From: Syntrophaceae bacterium UBA6109 | GTDB taxonomy: Bacteria; Desulfobacterota; Syntrophia; Syntrophales; UBA6109 | Assembly (NCBI GenBank): GCA_002428445.1 | Contig: DIWJ01000023.1 | Span: forward strand, 1-64,000 | Length of the DNA stretch: 64,000 nucleotides | Direction: 5' to 3' | Shown here: positions 42,048 through 50,468 of the stretch, piece by piece | Position numbering within the stretch: the stretch's first letter is position 1 | How the letters are laid out: each line of letters begins with the position of its first letter | Program-made: the position numbers and the translations under genes | The notes under the pieces: model-generated | Told to the model about the DNA's origin: nothing | Databases searched by the model: none | Seen by the model: only the letters and a program-made list of their open reading frames with translations

Positions 42048-43265
42048 TCATCTCTCCAGGACGAGGCAGGCGTATGTCCCGCCGAAGGAGATCCCGCTCA
42101 GGAGCGCCCGGTGAACGGGTCTGCGTGCGGACGCTCCCATGACGAACGGCAGGGCGCTGAGGGGCCTCTTCAGGCCGACGACGGCCGGAACAATCCCATC
42201 CCGGAGGGAAAGCGCCAAAGCGGCTGCCCGGATGCCCCCGGAGGAAAAGGTTTCTCCCGTCGCCCCCTTGAGAGAGGTGATGGAGGGCTTGGCGCCTGCG
42301 TCCCCGAAGAGACGCTCGTACGCTGCGTCCTCCAGTCCGTCGAGGTCGCGTCCGCCGTTGGCCGCCGCCTGGATAAGGTCGATCTCCGCAGCGGCGGCTC
42401 CCGCCATCCGCAGGGCGCGATCCAGGGTCAGCAGAAAACCGCGGGGATCGGCGGGCCATGCCGTGGGCGGCGCCGGCGAGGAGCCCAAGCCCCATCCCGT
42501 TATCTCGGCATAAGGCGTTGCGCCGCGCTGTCGGGCAGCGTCCGCGGCTTCGAGACAGACGATCCCGCATCCCTCTCCGACGACGGGCCCGTTCCGGTCC
42601 AGGTCAAAGGGGCGTGCGCCCTCGGCGCCGTTTCCCAACGGGGAGAGGGCTCGGAAACGGCTGAGTCCTTCGTAGTAGAACGGCGACAGGATATCCCCGC
42701 CCCCGGCGAGGATCGCATCCGCCGTGCCGCGGCGGATCTCCATGGCGCCGTAAGCGATCGCCGTCTCCGCGGAAACGGCCTGATGATTCACCGTTGTGTT
42801 CACCCCGCGGAAGCCCATCTCGATGGAGGCATGGCCGGCCGGGGCATTCATCACCGTGTTGGGGACGAAAAGAGGGCTGACGCTTCCGGGACCCTCGGTG
42901 AAGAGCGCCCGGGCGCTCAGGACCTTGTGTTCCGTATTTCCGAATGCCGTCCCCATGACGATCCCGATCCGGTCGCGGTTGGCGGCATCGACCCGGATCT
43001 CCGCATCCTCCAGTGCCATGCGGACCGATGCCGTCGTCATGGCCGACAGGCGGTCCATCTTCCGCAGATTTTTCAGGGAAATGAAGTCGCGGGGCTGGAA
43101 GGCGCGGCATTCCGCCCCGAGGTGAGAAGTCAACCCGCCGGTCGAAAAGCCCGTGATCTCCCCGATCCCCGCTTCGCCGCTCCAGAGGGACTGCGCGAAG
43201 GCCTCCTTGCCGACGCCCAGGGGAGTGACCATGCCGATCCCGGTGATGACGACGCGTCTATCCAT
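42048..43265 (-). CDS. Ketosynthase-like protein without catalytic residues (chain-length-factor-like)
   Basis: This 405-residue thiolase-fold protein aligns to FabF throughout (MDRRVVITGIGMVTPLG, GPVVGEGCGIVCLE, SGISFGGTYACLVLER). The active-site Cys is replaced: TTVNHQAVSAE has Ala163, next to Gln162, where FabF has TACSSG. The first His (HGT) is Asn303 in AANGGRD and the second (GHT) is Glu338 in KGATGETF. All three catalytic residues are thus lost, as in the chain-length factors of type II polyketide synthases. It overlaps the active ketosynthase upstream by eight bases, so the two are probably made as a KS-CLF heterodimer. Confidence 0.88.
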   Translation of the reverse strand: MDRRVVITGIGMVTPLGVGKEAFAQSLWSGEAGIGEITGFSTGGLTSHLGAECRAFQPRDFISLKNLRKMDRLSAMTTASVRMALEDAEIRVDAANRDRIGIVMGTAFGNTEHKVLSARALFTEGPGSVSPLFVPNTVMNAPAGHASIEMGFRGVNTTVNHQAVSAETAIAYGAMEIRRGTADAILAGGGDILSPFYYEGLSRFRALSPLGNGAEGARPFDLDRNGPVVGEGCGIVCLEAADAARQRGATPYAEITGWGLGSSPAPPTAWPADPRGFLLTLDRALRMAGAAAAEIDLIQAAANGGRDLDGLEDAAYERLFGDAGAKPSITSLKGATGETFSSGGIRAAALALSLRDGIVPAVVGLKRPLSALPFVMGASARRPVHRALLSGISFGGTYACLVLER

Positions 43266-44517
43266 GCCGCCCTCCCTCTTCCCGGCAGCGGCCGAAGACG
43301 ACCGTCGTATTGTTCCCGCCGAAGGCGAAAGAGTTGGAAAGAACGACTTCCGGCTGCGCCCGGCGGGCCCCCGTTGCGACGTAATCGAGGTCGCATTCCG
43401 GATCGGGCGTCTCGCAGTGGATCGTGGGGGGGATGAACCCCTCCGCTATCGCCAGGAGCGCGACGACCCCTTCGATCGCGCCGGACGCCCCCAGGGTGTG
43501 GCCGTGCATCGATTTGGTCGAACTGACGGGGATCCGCCAGGCTCGCCGGCCGAAGACTTCCTTGATCGCGCGCGTCTCCATGAGATCGTTGAGCGGCGTC
43601 GCCGTCCCGTGGGCGTTGATGTAATCGACCGCCTCCGGCTCAAGACCGGCATCGGCCAGCGCCGCCCGCATCGCCCGGGCCGCCCCGGAGGCGCCGACAT
43701 CGGGCGCTGTCATATGATGCGAGTCGCAGGTGACGCCGTAACCCAGGATCTCGCCCAGGATGTTCGCTCCCCTCTCCACTGCGTTCTGCAGGGATTCGAG
43801 GATGAGGATCCCCGCCCCTTCCCCCAGTGTCAGGCCGGCGCGGTTCCCGGAAAAAGGGCGGCAGTAGCCCGGATCGACGGCCTGCAGGGCGTTGAAGGAG
43901 GCAAAGGTCAACCGGCTGAGCGGTTCCGTTCCCCCGGCGATCATCGCCCGGGCGGCGCCGGTGCGGATCAGGTCGCGCGCCAGGCCGATGGCCGTCGCCC
44001 CCGAGGAACAGGCGGTCATCAGAGTCGCCTTCGGTCCCCAAAGGCCGAATTTCGTCGCCAGATGATTGGCCGTCGAGGCGCAGCAGAGCGGGGCAAGGCG
44101 GGAAAACCTGGCAAAGCGCGCACCCCGCTTGAGGTAGTCCGAAAAGGCGGTCTCCGCCTCCAGAAGGCCGCCGGCTCCCCCGCCGATGACGACGCCCATC
44201 TCCTCACGAAGCCCTTCCGGAACGGGAGCGAGCCCCGCCTGGGCCAGGGCCTCCAGCGCGGCTGCAAGGCCGAAACAATCGGAGCGCGACATCCGTTTGA
44301 GGGAAAATTCAGCGGGGATGGTGGCGCGGGGCCGGAAATCCTTTACCTGCGCAGCGTTGTGGGTGCGGAATGCCGTCGCGTCGAAGAGAGAAACCGGACC
44401 GATCCCGCATTCCCCCCGGAGCAGGGCGCCGGCGAATCGGGAGGCGTCGGCGGCCAGCGCGTTGACGGTCCCCATTCCGGTTACCACCACGCGCTCTTGG
44501 ATTTTTTTTGTCTTCAT
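43258..44517 (-). CDS. Beta-ketoacyl-ACP synthase II-type ketosynthase (active; CLF partner)
   Basis: This 419-residue FabF-like protein has the full triad: Cys170 in LMTACSSGATAIG, His303 in NAHGTATP and His340 in KSMHGHTLGASGAIE with Lys335. It extends an acyl-ACP with malonyl-ACP by decarboxylative condensation. Its 3' end overlaps the chain-length-factor-like gene and its start is four bases from the stop of a third ketosynthase, so all three are one operon block. Specificity is not readable. Confidence 0.92.
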   Translation of the reverse strand: MKTKKIQERVVVTGMGTVNALAADASRFAGALLRGECGIGPVSLFDATAFRTHNAAQVKDFRPRATIPAEFSLKRMSRSDCFGLAAALEALAQAGLAPVPEGLREEMGVVIGGGAGGLLEAETAFSDYLKRGARFARFSRLAPLCCASTANHLATKFGLWGPKATLMTACSSGATAIGLARDLIRTGAARAMIAGGTEPLSRLTFASFNALQAVDPGYCRPFSGNRAGLTLGEGAGILILESLQNAVERGANILGEILGYGVTCDSHHMTAPDVGASGAARAMRAALADAGLEPEAVDYINAHGTATPLNDLMETRAIKEVFGRRAWRIPVSSTKSMHGHTLGASGAIEGVVALLAIAEGFIPPTIHCETPDPECDLDYVATGARRAQPEVVLSNSFAFGGNNTTVVFGRCREEGGRHG

Positions 44518-44521
44518 AGGT

Positions 44522-45760
44522 TCAGGAGAAGCGCCGGATCAGCAGGTTCGTGTTGACGCCGCCGAAGGCGAAATTCTGGACGGCCGCGGTGTCGATCCGC
44601 CGCGCCTCGATCCCCGGGGTGTGGCGGATCATGGCGCACCGCTCGTCCGGTTCCTCGAGGTTCAGCGTCGGTGCGACAAAGCCCTCCCGCATCATGTACA
44701 GGATCAGGATCGTCTCGATGGCGCCGCAGGAACCCATGGTGTGTCCCATGTATCCCTTGAATCCCGTCACCAGGGGACCGGTGCCGTAGACGGCATGGAT
44801 CGCCTGGGCCTCGATGATGTCTCCCATCTTGGTCCCCGTGGCATGGGCGCTGATGAAATCGACCTGGTCGGGGTTCAGGGAAGCGTCACGCAGCCCCAGG
44901 CGGAGGGTTTCGCTGATGCCGCGCATATTCGGCAGGATCAGGTCGCCGCCGTTGTTGTTGCAGGCAAAGCCGATGACCTCTCCGAGGATCTCGGCGCCCC
45001 GTCGCCTGGCGAACTCGTACTCCTCCAGAAGCACCGCCCCCGCCCCCTCCCCCACGACCAGCCCGTCGCGTTTTCGGTCGAAGGGCCGCGGGGTGCACTG
45101 GGGCCGGTCGTTGAAGGCCGTGGAGCAGGCCAGCAGGTTGTCGAATACCGCTACGGTCGTCGTATCGTATTCATCGGCCCCGCCGCAGAGCATCGCATCC
45201 TGCATGCCGAACTTGACCATCTCGTAGCCGTAACCGATGGACTGGCTGCTGGTCGTGCACGCCGTGGAGGAGGAGATCACCCGCCCCGTGATGCCGAACA
45301 TCTTGGTGATGTTCACCGCCGTCGTATGGACCATCGACTTGAGGTAATCCACCGCTCCGATCGTGGAAAATTCCGTCTGGCTGCCGGTGAAAAAGGTCTT
45401 GTAGATCTCCCGCTGAACCGAGGGGCTGCCGTGCGTGGAACCGAAGGCCACGCCGAGGCGGCCGGAGGTCACGAACTCCCCGGTCAGGCCGGACTGTTCG
45501 AGAACTTCCTTCGCCACCTGGCAGGCGTAATAGGCGACCGGCCCCATCGTCTTGCGGTAAACCCGCTTGAAATCGAACACGACCGGATAATCCACCGTCC
45601 CGAAGACCCGGGAGTGGATGAACCGGGACAGGAGGTGATCCTCCCTGAGCGGCTTTACGCCGGAGACGCCCCGCCGGAGGCTGTCCACGATCTCGCCGCG
45701 GCTGTGGCCGATCGGCGTAATCGCCGAGCAGGCCGTAATGACCACCCTTCGTCCCGTCAT
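44522..45760 (-). CDS. Beta-ketoacyl-ACP synthase (active ketosynthase)
   Basis: This 412-residue FabF-like protein has Cys168 in SSSTACTTSSQSIG, His306 in SAHATGT and His340 in KGYMGHTMGSCGAIE with Lys335. The acyl pocket region (VHTTAVNITKMFG) differs from housekeeping FabF, which suggests a special chain length or substrate. It lies directly downstream of the first ACP gene by about 30 bases. Confidence 0.92.
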   Translation of the reverse strand: MTGRRVVITACSAITPIGHSRGEIVDSLRRGVSGVKPLREDHLLSRFIHSRVFGTVDYPVVFDFKRVYRKTMGPVAYYACQVAKEVLEQSGLTGEFVTSGRLGVAFGSTHGSPSVQREIYKTFFTGSQTEFSTIGAVDYLKSMVHTTAVNITKMFGITGRVISSSTACTTSSQSIGYGYEMVKFGMQDAMLCGGADEYDTTTVAVFDNLLACSTAFNDRPQCTPRPFDRKRDGLVVGEGAGAVLLEEYEFARRRGAEILGEVIGFACNNNGGDLILPNMRGISETLRLGLRDASLNPDQVDFISAHATGTKMGDIIEAQAIHAVYGTGPLVTGFKGYMGHTMGSCGAIETILILYMMREGFVAPTLNLEEPDERCAMIRHTPGIEARRIDTAAVQNFAFGGVNTNLLIRRFS

Positions 45761-45790
45761 GGGCGGGCTCCGATCTCTGCGGACGCGGTT

Positions 45791-46060
45791 TCAGGAATTT
45801 TCACACAAATGCCTCTTGTCGGCCATGAGCTCGACGTAGTCGATCACCTGCCGGATCGTCCGGATCTCCATGGCCATCTGCTTTTCTTCGTGCGTCAGCT
45901 CGCTCTTGAGGAGATGTTCGATCTCCAGGAGCAGTTCGATGGCGTCCACGCTGTCGAATTCGCCGGCCTCACGCAAATCGTCGTCGAGTCCGGGATTTTC
46001 CATCTCGAACTCCCGGCGGAAGATATTCAGAATTGCGGCCGTAATCTGTTCTCTCGTCAT
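45791..46060 (-). CDS. Acyl carrier protein
   Basis: This 89-residue four-helix acidic protein has Ser37 in EFDSVDAIELLLEIE, the phosphopantetheine attachment site. It lies between a radical SAM gene and three ketosynthases. It is larger and more charged at its C-terminus (ADKRHLCENS) than housekeeping AcpP and is probably dedicated to this pathway. Confidence 0.9.
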   Translation of the reverse strand: MTREQITAAILNIFRREFEMENPGLDDDLREAGEFDSVDAIELLLEIEHLLKSELTHEEKQMAMEIRTIRQVIDYVELMADKRHLCENS

Positions 46061-46129
46061 CGGTTTCCTGTTGAAGGGTTTTTCGGCAATCTGCCCGACG
46101 GTGGCTTATAGTCTGTATTTCCACCCATA

Positions 46130-47674
46130 TCAAGCCCTACTTTCCGGGGCCCTCCGGCCGCCTCCCGGGGGCGGGCCATTCTCCCGGAATCCGTCCAGGT
46201 CGACAAAGCGGTTCATTCCCTCCAGACGCCGCAGATACCCCTGATACCGCTCCCGCCAGCCGGCCCTTCGGAGCCGCCGGTCCACGAAATGCTTCATGAC
46301 GGGTTTGACGCAATTCGTCCAGAGGGAGGTCCACAGCCGGTTCCGCTGCACGGCAAAGGCCGAGGGTTTCCACCACCCCAGAACGGTCTGCCGATAATAC
46401 CAGAAGGCGTACGCCAGCTGATCCGCCTGAAGATGCCGGGTCTTCACGTTGGCCCAGAGGCCGTTGTAACGCTCGAAGCGATCGGGACTCGTAACCAGGC
46501 CCGCGGCGAGCAGATTTTCACGAAGCCGGGTCTTGGGATAGGGAGTGAGGATCTGGCAGTACGAAGCGTCGGTCTCCAGTTCATTGAGAAATTGATAGTT
46601 TTCCCGGATGGCCGTTTCGTCGTCGTCGGGCAGGCCGAAGATGAGTCCCCCGATCACCATGATCCCGTGCCGGTGGCAGTTCCGGACGGCCTGCCGCGCC
46701 GCCTGGACCAGATCGCCCTTCTCCATCGCCGCGAGGTTCCGGCTGGAGACGTTCTCGATCCCCAGAAACACCCCCTGGAATCCCGCCGCGGCCATCTTCG
46801 CCACCATCGCCTCGTTGCGGGCCATGGAGATGCAGTCGGCCTGGACGATCAGCCGCAGGTTCCGGTATTTCCGGGCGCTGATGGCGTCGCAGACGGCCGT
46901 GACCCACTTGGGATTCAGCACCATGTTGTCATCGGTGATGAAGATGAACCGCGTTTTCCTGTTGAAGTAGATGTCGTCCAGATCGGCGAGGATGCGTTCG
47001 ATGGGATAGGTCCGGTAGGAACGTCCATACATGTGGCTGATGCTGCAGAAATTACAGCTGCGCGTGCAGCCCCGGGACGTTTCCATGACCTCGATCTGGG
47101 AATACATGAAATGATACCCGCCCGTCAGGCGCCGGCGATCGCGCACCGGGAGCTTCAGGCGGGACAAATCGCAGAGTTCCCCCATCTCGTTGTGGATCCA
47201 TCCGCCGTCCCGCTTGTAGGAAAGCGACGGGATGGCCTCCAGGCTGTCGGTCCCCGCCAGGGCGTTGACCAGCCTCCGGAAGGTCTCCTCCCCTTCGCCC
47301 CGGATGATAAAATCCATCTCCCGGGCATCCGGAGAGGCGGCGATCTCCCGGCTCATCAGGGTGGCGTGATAGCCCCCGACGGCGATCTTCACCCCGGGCA
47401 GAATGTGCCTGATGAGCCGCATCACGGCCAGGCAGGTTGAGAACTGCCAGGTCATGGCCGACAGGCCGACCAGGTCCGGGCGGATTCTCTTGAGGGTTTT
47501 CGTCAGGTAGGCCGCGATGCTGCGTCGCTTGCGCACCAGGTCGATCAAATAGACCTCGTGCCCCTCATCGATGTTGCCGCCGACGCAGGCGATGCCGTGG
47601 TTGGGCATGTGGAGCGCCATCTCATGGATCACAACGGGGATCACATCGGGCATGGAAACCAGGACCACTTTCAT
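46130..47674 (-). CDS. B12-binding-domain-type radical SAM protein
   Basis: This 514-residue protein has a cobalamin-binding-like N-terminal Rossmann domain (about 1-145, DLVGLSAMTWQFSTCLAVMR, VGGYHATLMSREI), a radical SAM barrel with Cys203, Cys207 and Cys210 (RGCTRSCNFCS) and a C-terminal tail of about 90 residues. The DXHXXG B12 ligand motif is not visible, so cobalamin may not be bound. Such enzymes methylate, cyclise or rearrange inert carbon atoms. It overlaps the PlsC-like gene by four bases. Confidence 0.88.
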   Translation of the reverse strand: MKVVLVSMPDVIPVVIHEMALHMPNHGIACVGGNIDEGHEVYLIDLVRKRRSIAAYLTKTLKRIRPDLVGLSAMTWQFSTCLAVMRLIRHILPGVKIAVGGYHATLMSREIAASPDAREMDFIIRGEGEETFRRLVNALAGTDSLEAIPSLSYKRDGGWIHNEMGELCDLSRLKLPVRDRRRLTGGYHFMYSQIEVMETSRGCTRSCNFCSISHMYGRSYRTYPIERILADLDDIYFNRKTRFIFITDDNMVLNPKWVTAVCDAISARKYRNLRLIVQADCISMARNEAMVAKMAAAGFQGVFLGIENVSSRNLAAMEKGDLVQAARQAVRNCHRHGIMVIGGLIFGLPDDDETAIRENYQFLNELETDASYCQILTPYPKTRLRENLLAAGLVTSPDRFERYNGLWANVKTRHLQADQLAYAFWYYRQTVLGWWKPSAFAVQRNRLWTSLWTNCVKPVMKHFVDRRLRRAGWRERYQGYLRRLEGMNRFVDLDGFRENGPPPGGGRRAPESRA

Positions 47675-48447
47675 AGCCCCGCTTTCCTTTCCATGAGGGC
47701 ACGCGCCTCGTCCATCAGCGCCGGCAGGGAAAAGGATTCGCTTCCGTAATCCGGCGAAAGACTCCCGGCCAGTTCGACGTAAATGACCGTCTCGTCATGG
47801 GCATTGAACAGGAACCGGTCCGGCGGAAAAAGCTTCTCGGTATTGCGGATAACGACCACCCGGAGGGGCGATGCCTGGCAAAGCCTGGCGATCTTGAACG
47901 CACCCTTGTCGAACGGGCCTATCCGGCCGTCGCGGGACCGGGTCCCCTCGGGAAAAATGAAAAGATTCCCGCCCGCCGCCAGGTAGTCCTGCATGGCCTT
48001 GATCTGATCGATCATGCCGGCCGAGAACAGGCCTTCCGCCAGCGAAGGAATGTATCCGGAGCGCCGCAGGATCCAGCCGAAAACGGGAAAGCGGAAATAG
48101 TCTTTCTTGACGATCGTCTTCTGTTTTTCAAACAGCGAGACAAAGAGGATGGGGTCCAGAAAAGACAGATGGTTGGCGACGATCACCGAAGAACGCAGGG
48201 CCTTGACCTCGTCCGAGACGTGCCATGTCACCCGGGGAACAAGTGCCCGCAGAAGGGCAAAAAACGACCGGTGAAGCCGGCAGTTCCATCGCTGAAAGGC
48301 CAGTTCGTTCCCGGGCGAAAAAAAACGGGCGTACAGATAAAAAGGCCAATAAAACAGGAGAAATCCCGCAATATAGTACACCCAGAGGATCACCGTGACG
48401 GTGAAGTTGTGAACCCATGCCGCAAAAGCACCAAACCCGGCTCGCAT
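47671..48447 (-). CDS. Lysophospholipid acyltransferase (PlsC-type)
   Basis: I start at ATG 48447 (MRAGFGAFAAWVHNFTV), which has AAGGA nine bases upstream; a longer frame to 48570 overlaps the next gene and is less likely. The 258-residue protein has a hydrophobic N-terminus, the NHLSFLD box (His93, Asp98) and FPEGTRS (165-171). Enzymes of this type move an acyl chain from ACP or CoA to the sn-2 position of lysophosphatidate in the inner membrane. Its presence here suggests that the product ends in phospholipid. Confidence 0.88.
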   Translation of the reverse strand: MRAGFGAFAAWVHNFTVTVILWVYYIAGFLLFYWPFYLYARFFSPGNELAFQRWNCRLHRSFFALLRALVPRVTWHVSDEVKALRSSVIVANHLSFLDPILFVSLFEKQKTIVKKDYFRFPVFGWILRRSGYIPSLAEGLFSAGMIDQIKAMQDYLAAGGNLFIFPEGTRSRDGRIGPFDKGAFKIARLCQASPLRVVVIRNTEKLFPPDRFLFNAHDETVIYVELAGSLSPDYGSESFSLPALMDEARALMERKAGL

Positions 48448-48548
48448 GTCTCTTGTCCTTACGGCATCCCCTTTCGGGATGCCGGGTGAATATCCTTCGC
48501 CGTCCCTGGAGAAGGTTCGGGCGGTCCGTTCCGGCCGGGGATCTGCCA

Positions 48549-50054
48549 TCACCGTCGCCCTCCGACCCATCCCTGCTTTTCGTGTCCCCTCGCGAGCTCT
48601 TCATGAATCGAAGCGAAGCGGTCGGCTCCGATCATCTGCCGGACGGCGTGAAAAGAGCCCAGGACCGTTCCGAGGACCCCGGGCGAAAGGGCGTTTTGAC
48701 CCGCGAACCAAAGACCTGCCGGAGCCAGGCGGTGGAGCGTTGCCGCAACCGGCAGCTGGCGGAGCGACCGCAGTATCCCGTAAGGGGAGCCTTCCGGGCT
48801 GTCCACCCGGTCCCGCAGCGTCAGAGGGCTGTAGGCATCGACGATCTTCGCCCCCGCCAGGGACCCGAAGATCGCCTCGGCGTCCCGGAGGAGCTTCCCG
48901 GCGCGGGAGGCCTTTTCCTCTTCGTAAGCCGCTCCCCGCCGGCCGGTGGCCGTCTGCTCCCAGCGGCGCCACTCTGCGTAAGTGCTTTTCGTCATGACGA
49001 CCAGGAGGTTCCTCCCCTCCCGGCCGCGCAGCAATTGATGGAAGATGCCGCCGCGAAGCGAGCCCTCCCGGTCCGCCTGCAGCCGGAAGATGTTGTACGG
49101 GAGGGCCGGGTGGGCCGCGGCGTCCACCGACGCGTTCACGGCGAAGAGGCTCTCCGTCTCGCACAGTTCGGCGACACGCCGGGTCCGGCGCGGAAGGACC
49201 ATCCCCTCCGGCAGCATCGCTATCACCTTCTTGGGATGAATGGCGGCAACGACCCGGGGGGCGCTGCATACGCTTCCGGACGCGAGCCGGACTCCCTCGA
49301 TCGCGCCCTTGGGGGCGAGGATCGCCGTCACCGGATCGCCGCACAGGAGAGTCCCTCCCAGTGCCGCAAACCTTGAAACAAAAGCTCCGGCCAGATCCGC
49401 GCCGGATCCCTTGAGCCGCCAGGAGGAGAGCAGATAGGATGACAGGGCCAGATGATGATACAAAACGGGGCATTCATCCTCCGTCATCCCCACCCATCGC
49501 GCCGACACGCCCAGGACGCTCCTCAGCCCCGCCGAACAGTTCATTTCGGACAGATAGGCCCCAAGCGGCGCGAAGAACGCCGGATCGACGGCCAGAGGGG
49601 CCGGCGAAAAAAAAGTGAAGGCTTTCTGGAAATTGGAAAACGTCCGGAGGTTTTCGACGATCGCGGCAATGGGGCGCCGGTCGCCGGGGAATGCCCTCTC
49701 CAGCGAGGCGGCAAAAACATCGAAGCCCGCCGGCAGATCGAAGGTGAAGTCATCGAAGATATAGCGGTCGATGGGTCCTTCTCGCCCCATCTCCTCCACC
49801 GCCATGTTCTCCGCAACTCCCAGATAATCGCACATCCTCCGGAGGGGCTCTCCCTCTCCGAAGGATCCGAAATAGTGAATCCCGACGGGACAGTCCAGAC
49901 CATCGCGCCGGTAGCTGCGCATCAGGCCGCCCGGCAGGGAGTTCCGCTCCACAATGACGACCCGGTAATTCAGCAGGGACAGGAGGATCCCCACCGACAG
50001 CCCGCCGATCCCCGAACCGACGATCACCGCGTCAAATGTCCGTTTGTCTTCCAT
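48549..50054 (-). CDS. FAD-dependent phytoene-desaturase-like oxidoreductase (CrtI family)
   Basis: I start at ATG 50054 (MEDKRTFDAVIVGSGIGG), with AAGGA five bases upstream. The 501-residue protein has the FAD-binding motif GSGIGG (13-18), ERNSLPGGLMRSYRRDG with a GG doublet and a C-terminal FAGQNALSPGVLGTVLGSFH motif. CrtI-like enzymes desaturate, isomerise or saturate long isoprenoid or polyene chains. In ladderane-candidate clusters, similar desaturases are present. The substrate may be the ACP- or glycerol-bound polyene chain. Confidence 0.9.
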   Translation of the reverse strand: MEDKRTFDAVIVGSGIGGLSVGILLSLLNYRVVIVERNSLPGGLMRSYRRDGLDCPVGIHYFGSFGEGEPLRRMCDYLGVAENMAVEEMGREGPIDRYIFDDFTFDLPAGFDVFAASLERAFPGDRRPIAAIVENLRTFSNFQKAFTFFSPAPLAVDPAFFAPLGAYLSEMNCSAGLRSVLGVSARWVGMTEDECPVLYHHLALSSYLLSSWRLKGSGADLAGAFVSRFAALGGTLLCGDPVTAILAPKGAIEGVRLASGSVCSAPRVVAAIHPKKVIAMLPEGMVLPRRTRRVAELCETESLFAVNASVDAAAHPALPYNIFRLQADREGSLRGGIFHQLLRGREGRNLLVVMTKSTYAEWRRWEQTATGRRGAAYEEEKASRAGKLLRDAEAIFGSLAGAKIVDAYSPLTLRDRVDSPEGSPYGILRSLRQLPVAATLHRLAPAGLWFAGQNALSPGVLGTVLGSFHAVRQMIGADRFASIHEELARGHEKQGWVGGRR

Positions 50055-50118
50055 GATCATCCTTGCGCGAGGGGCTGGTCTCAGGGAACCCGGCGCGGGG
50101 AAAGCCTTCGTGGAGTTG

Positions 50119-50382
50119 TCATGGTTTCGTGCGGTTTTCCCGGACGAACCCCGCCAGGGCGCGGACGGAGGCAAATGCCTTGACGCCCACTTCCCGGGTT
50201 TCGATCTTCACCCCGTAGTCCTTCTCGAGCATGAGGACCAGTTCCAGGATATCGATGGAATCGATGCCGATGCCCCCCCCCACAAGGGGTTCGTCTTCCT
50301 TGATATCCCCAGGCCGCACGTCCAGAAGCGACAACGTGGAGATGATCTTGCTTTTCAATTCTTCGATGAGTTCGTCCATCAT
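50119..50382 (-). CDS. Acyl carrier protein
   Basis: I start at ATG 50382 (MMDELIEELKSKI), which has AAAGGGAG four bases upstream; the frame to 50466 adds a basic leader that is not ACP-like. The 87-residue protein has Ser42 in GIGIDSIDILELVLMLE. It lies between the acyl-CoA dehydrogenase and the desaturase genes, so the desaturation or dehydrogenation may act on chains bound to it. Confidence 0.9.
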   Translation of the reverse strand: MMDELIEELKSKIISTLSLLDVRPGDIKEDEPLVGGGIGIDSIDILELVLMLEKDYGVKIETREVGVKAFASVRALAGFVRENRTKP

Positions 50383-50468
50383 GTTTCTCCCTTTCAATTT
50401 TCCCGATAGAGCCGGCCGAACGGAGCAGACCTTACGAACGCCGGGAAGACTCCGTTGAAAAAGCACCG

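Noticed and set aside
42021..46111. Two rightward frames of 471 and 641 codons across the ketosynthase block
   Set aside because: They are shadows of the four minus-strand genes with intact thiolase and ACP motifs.
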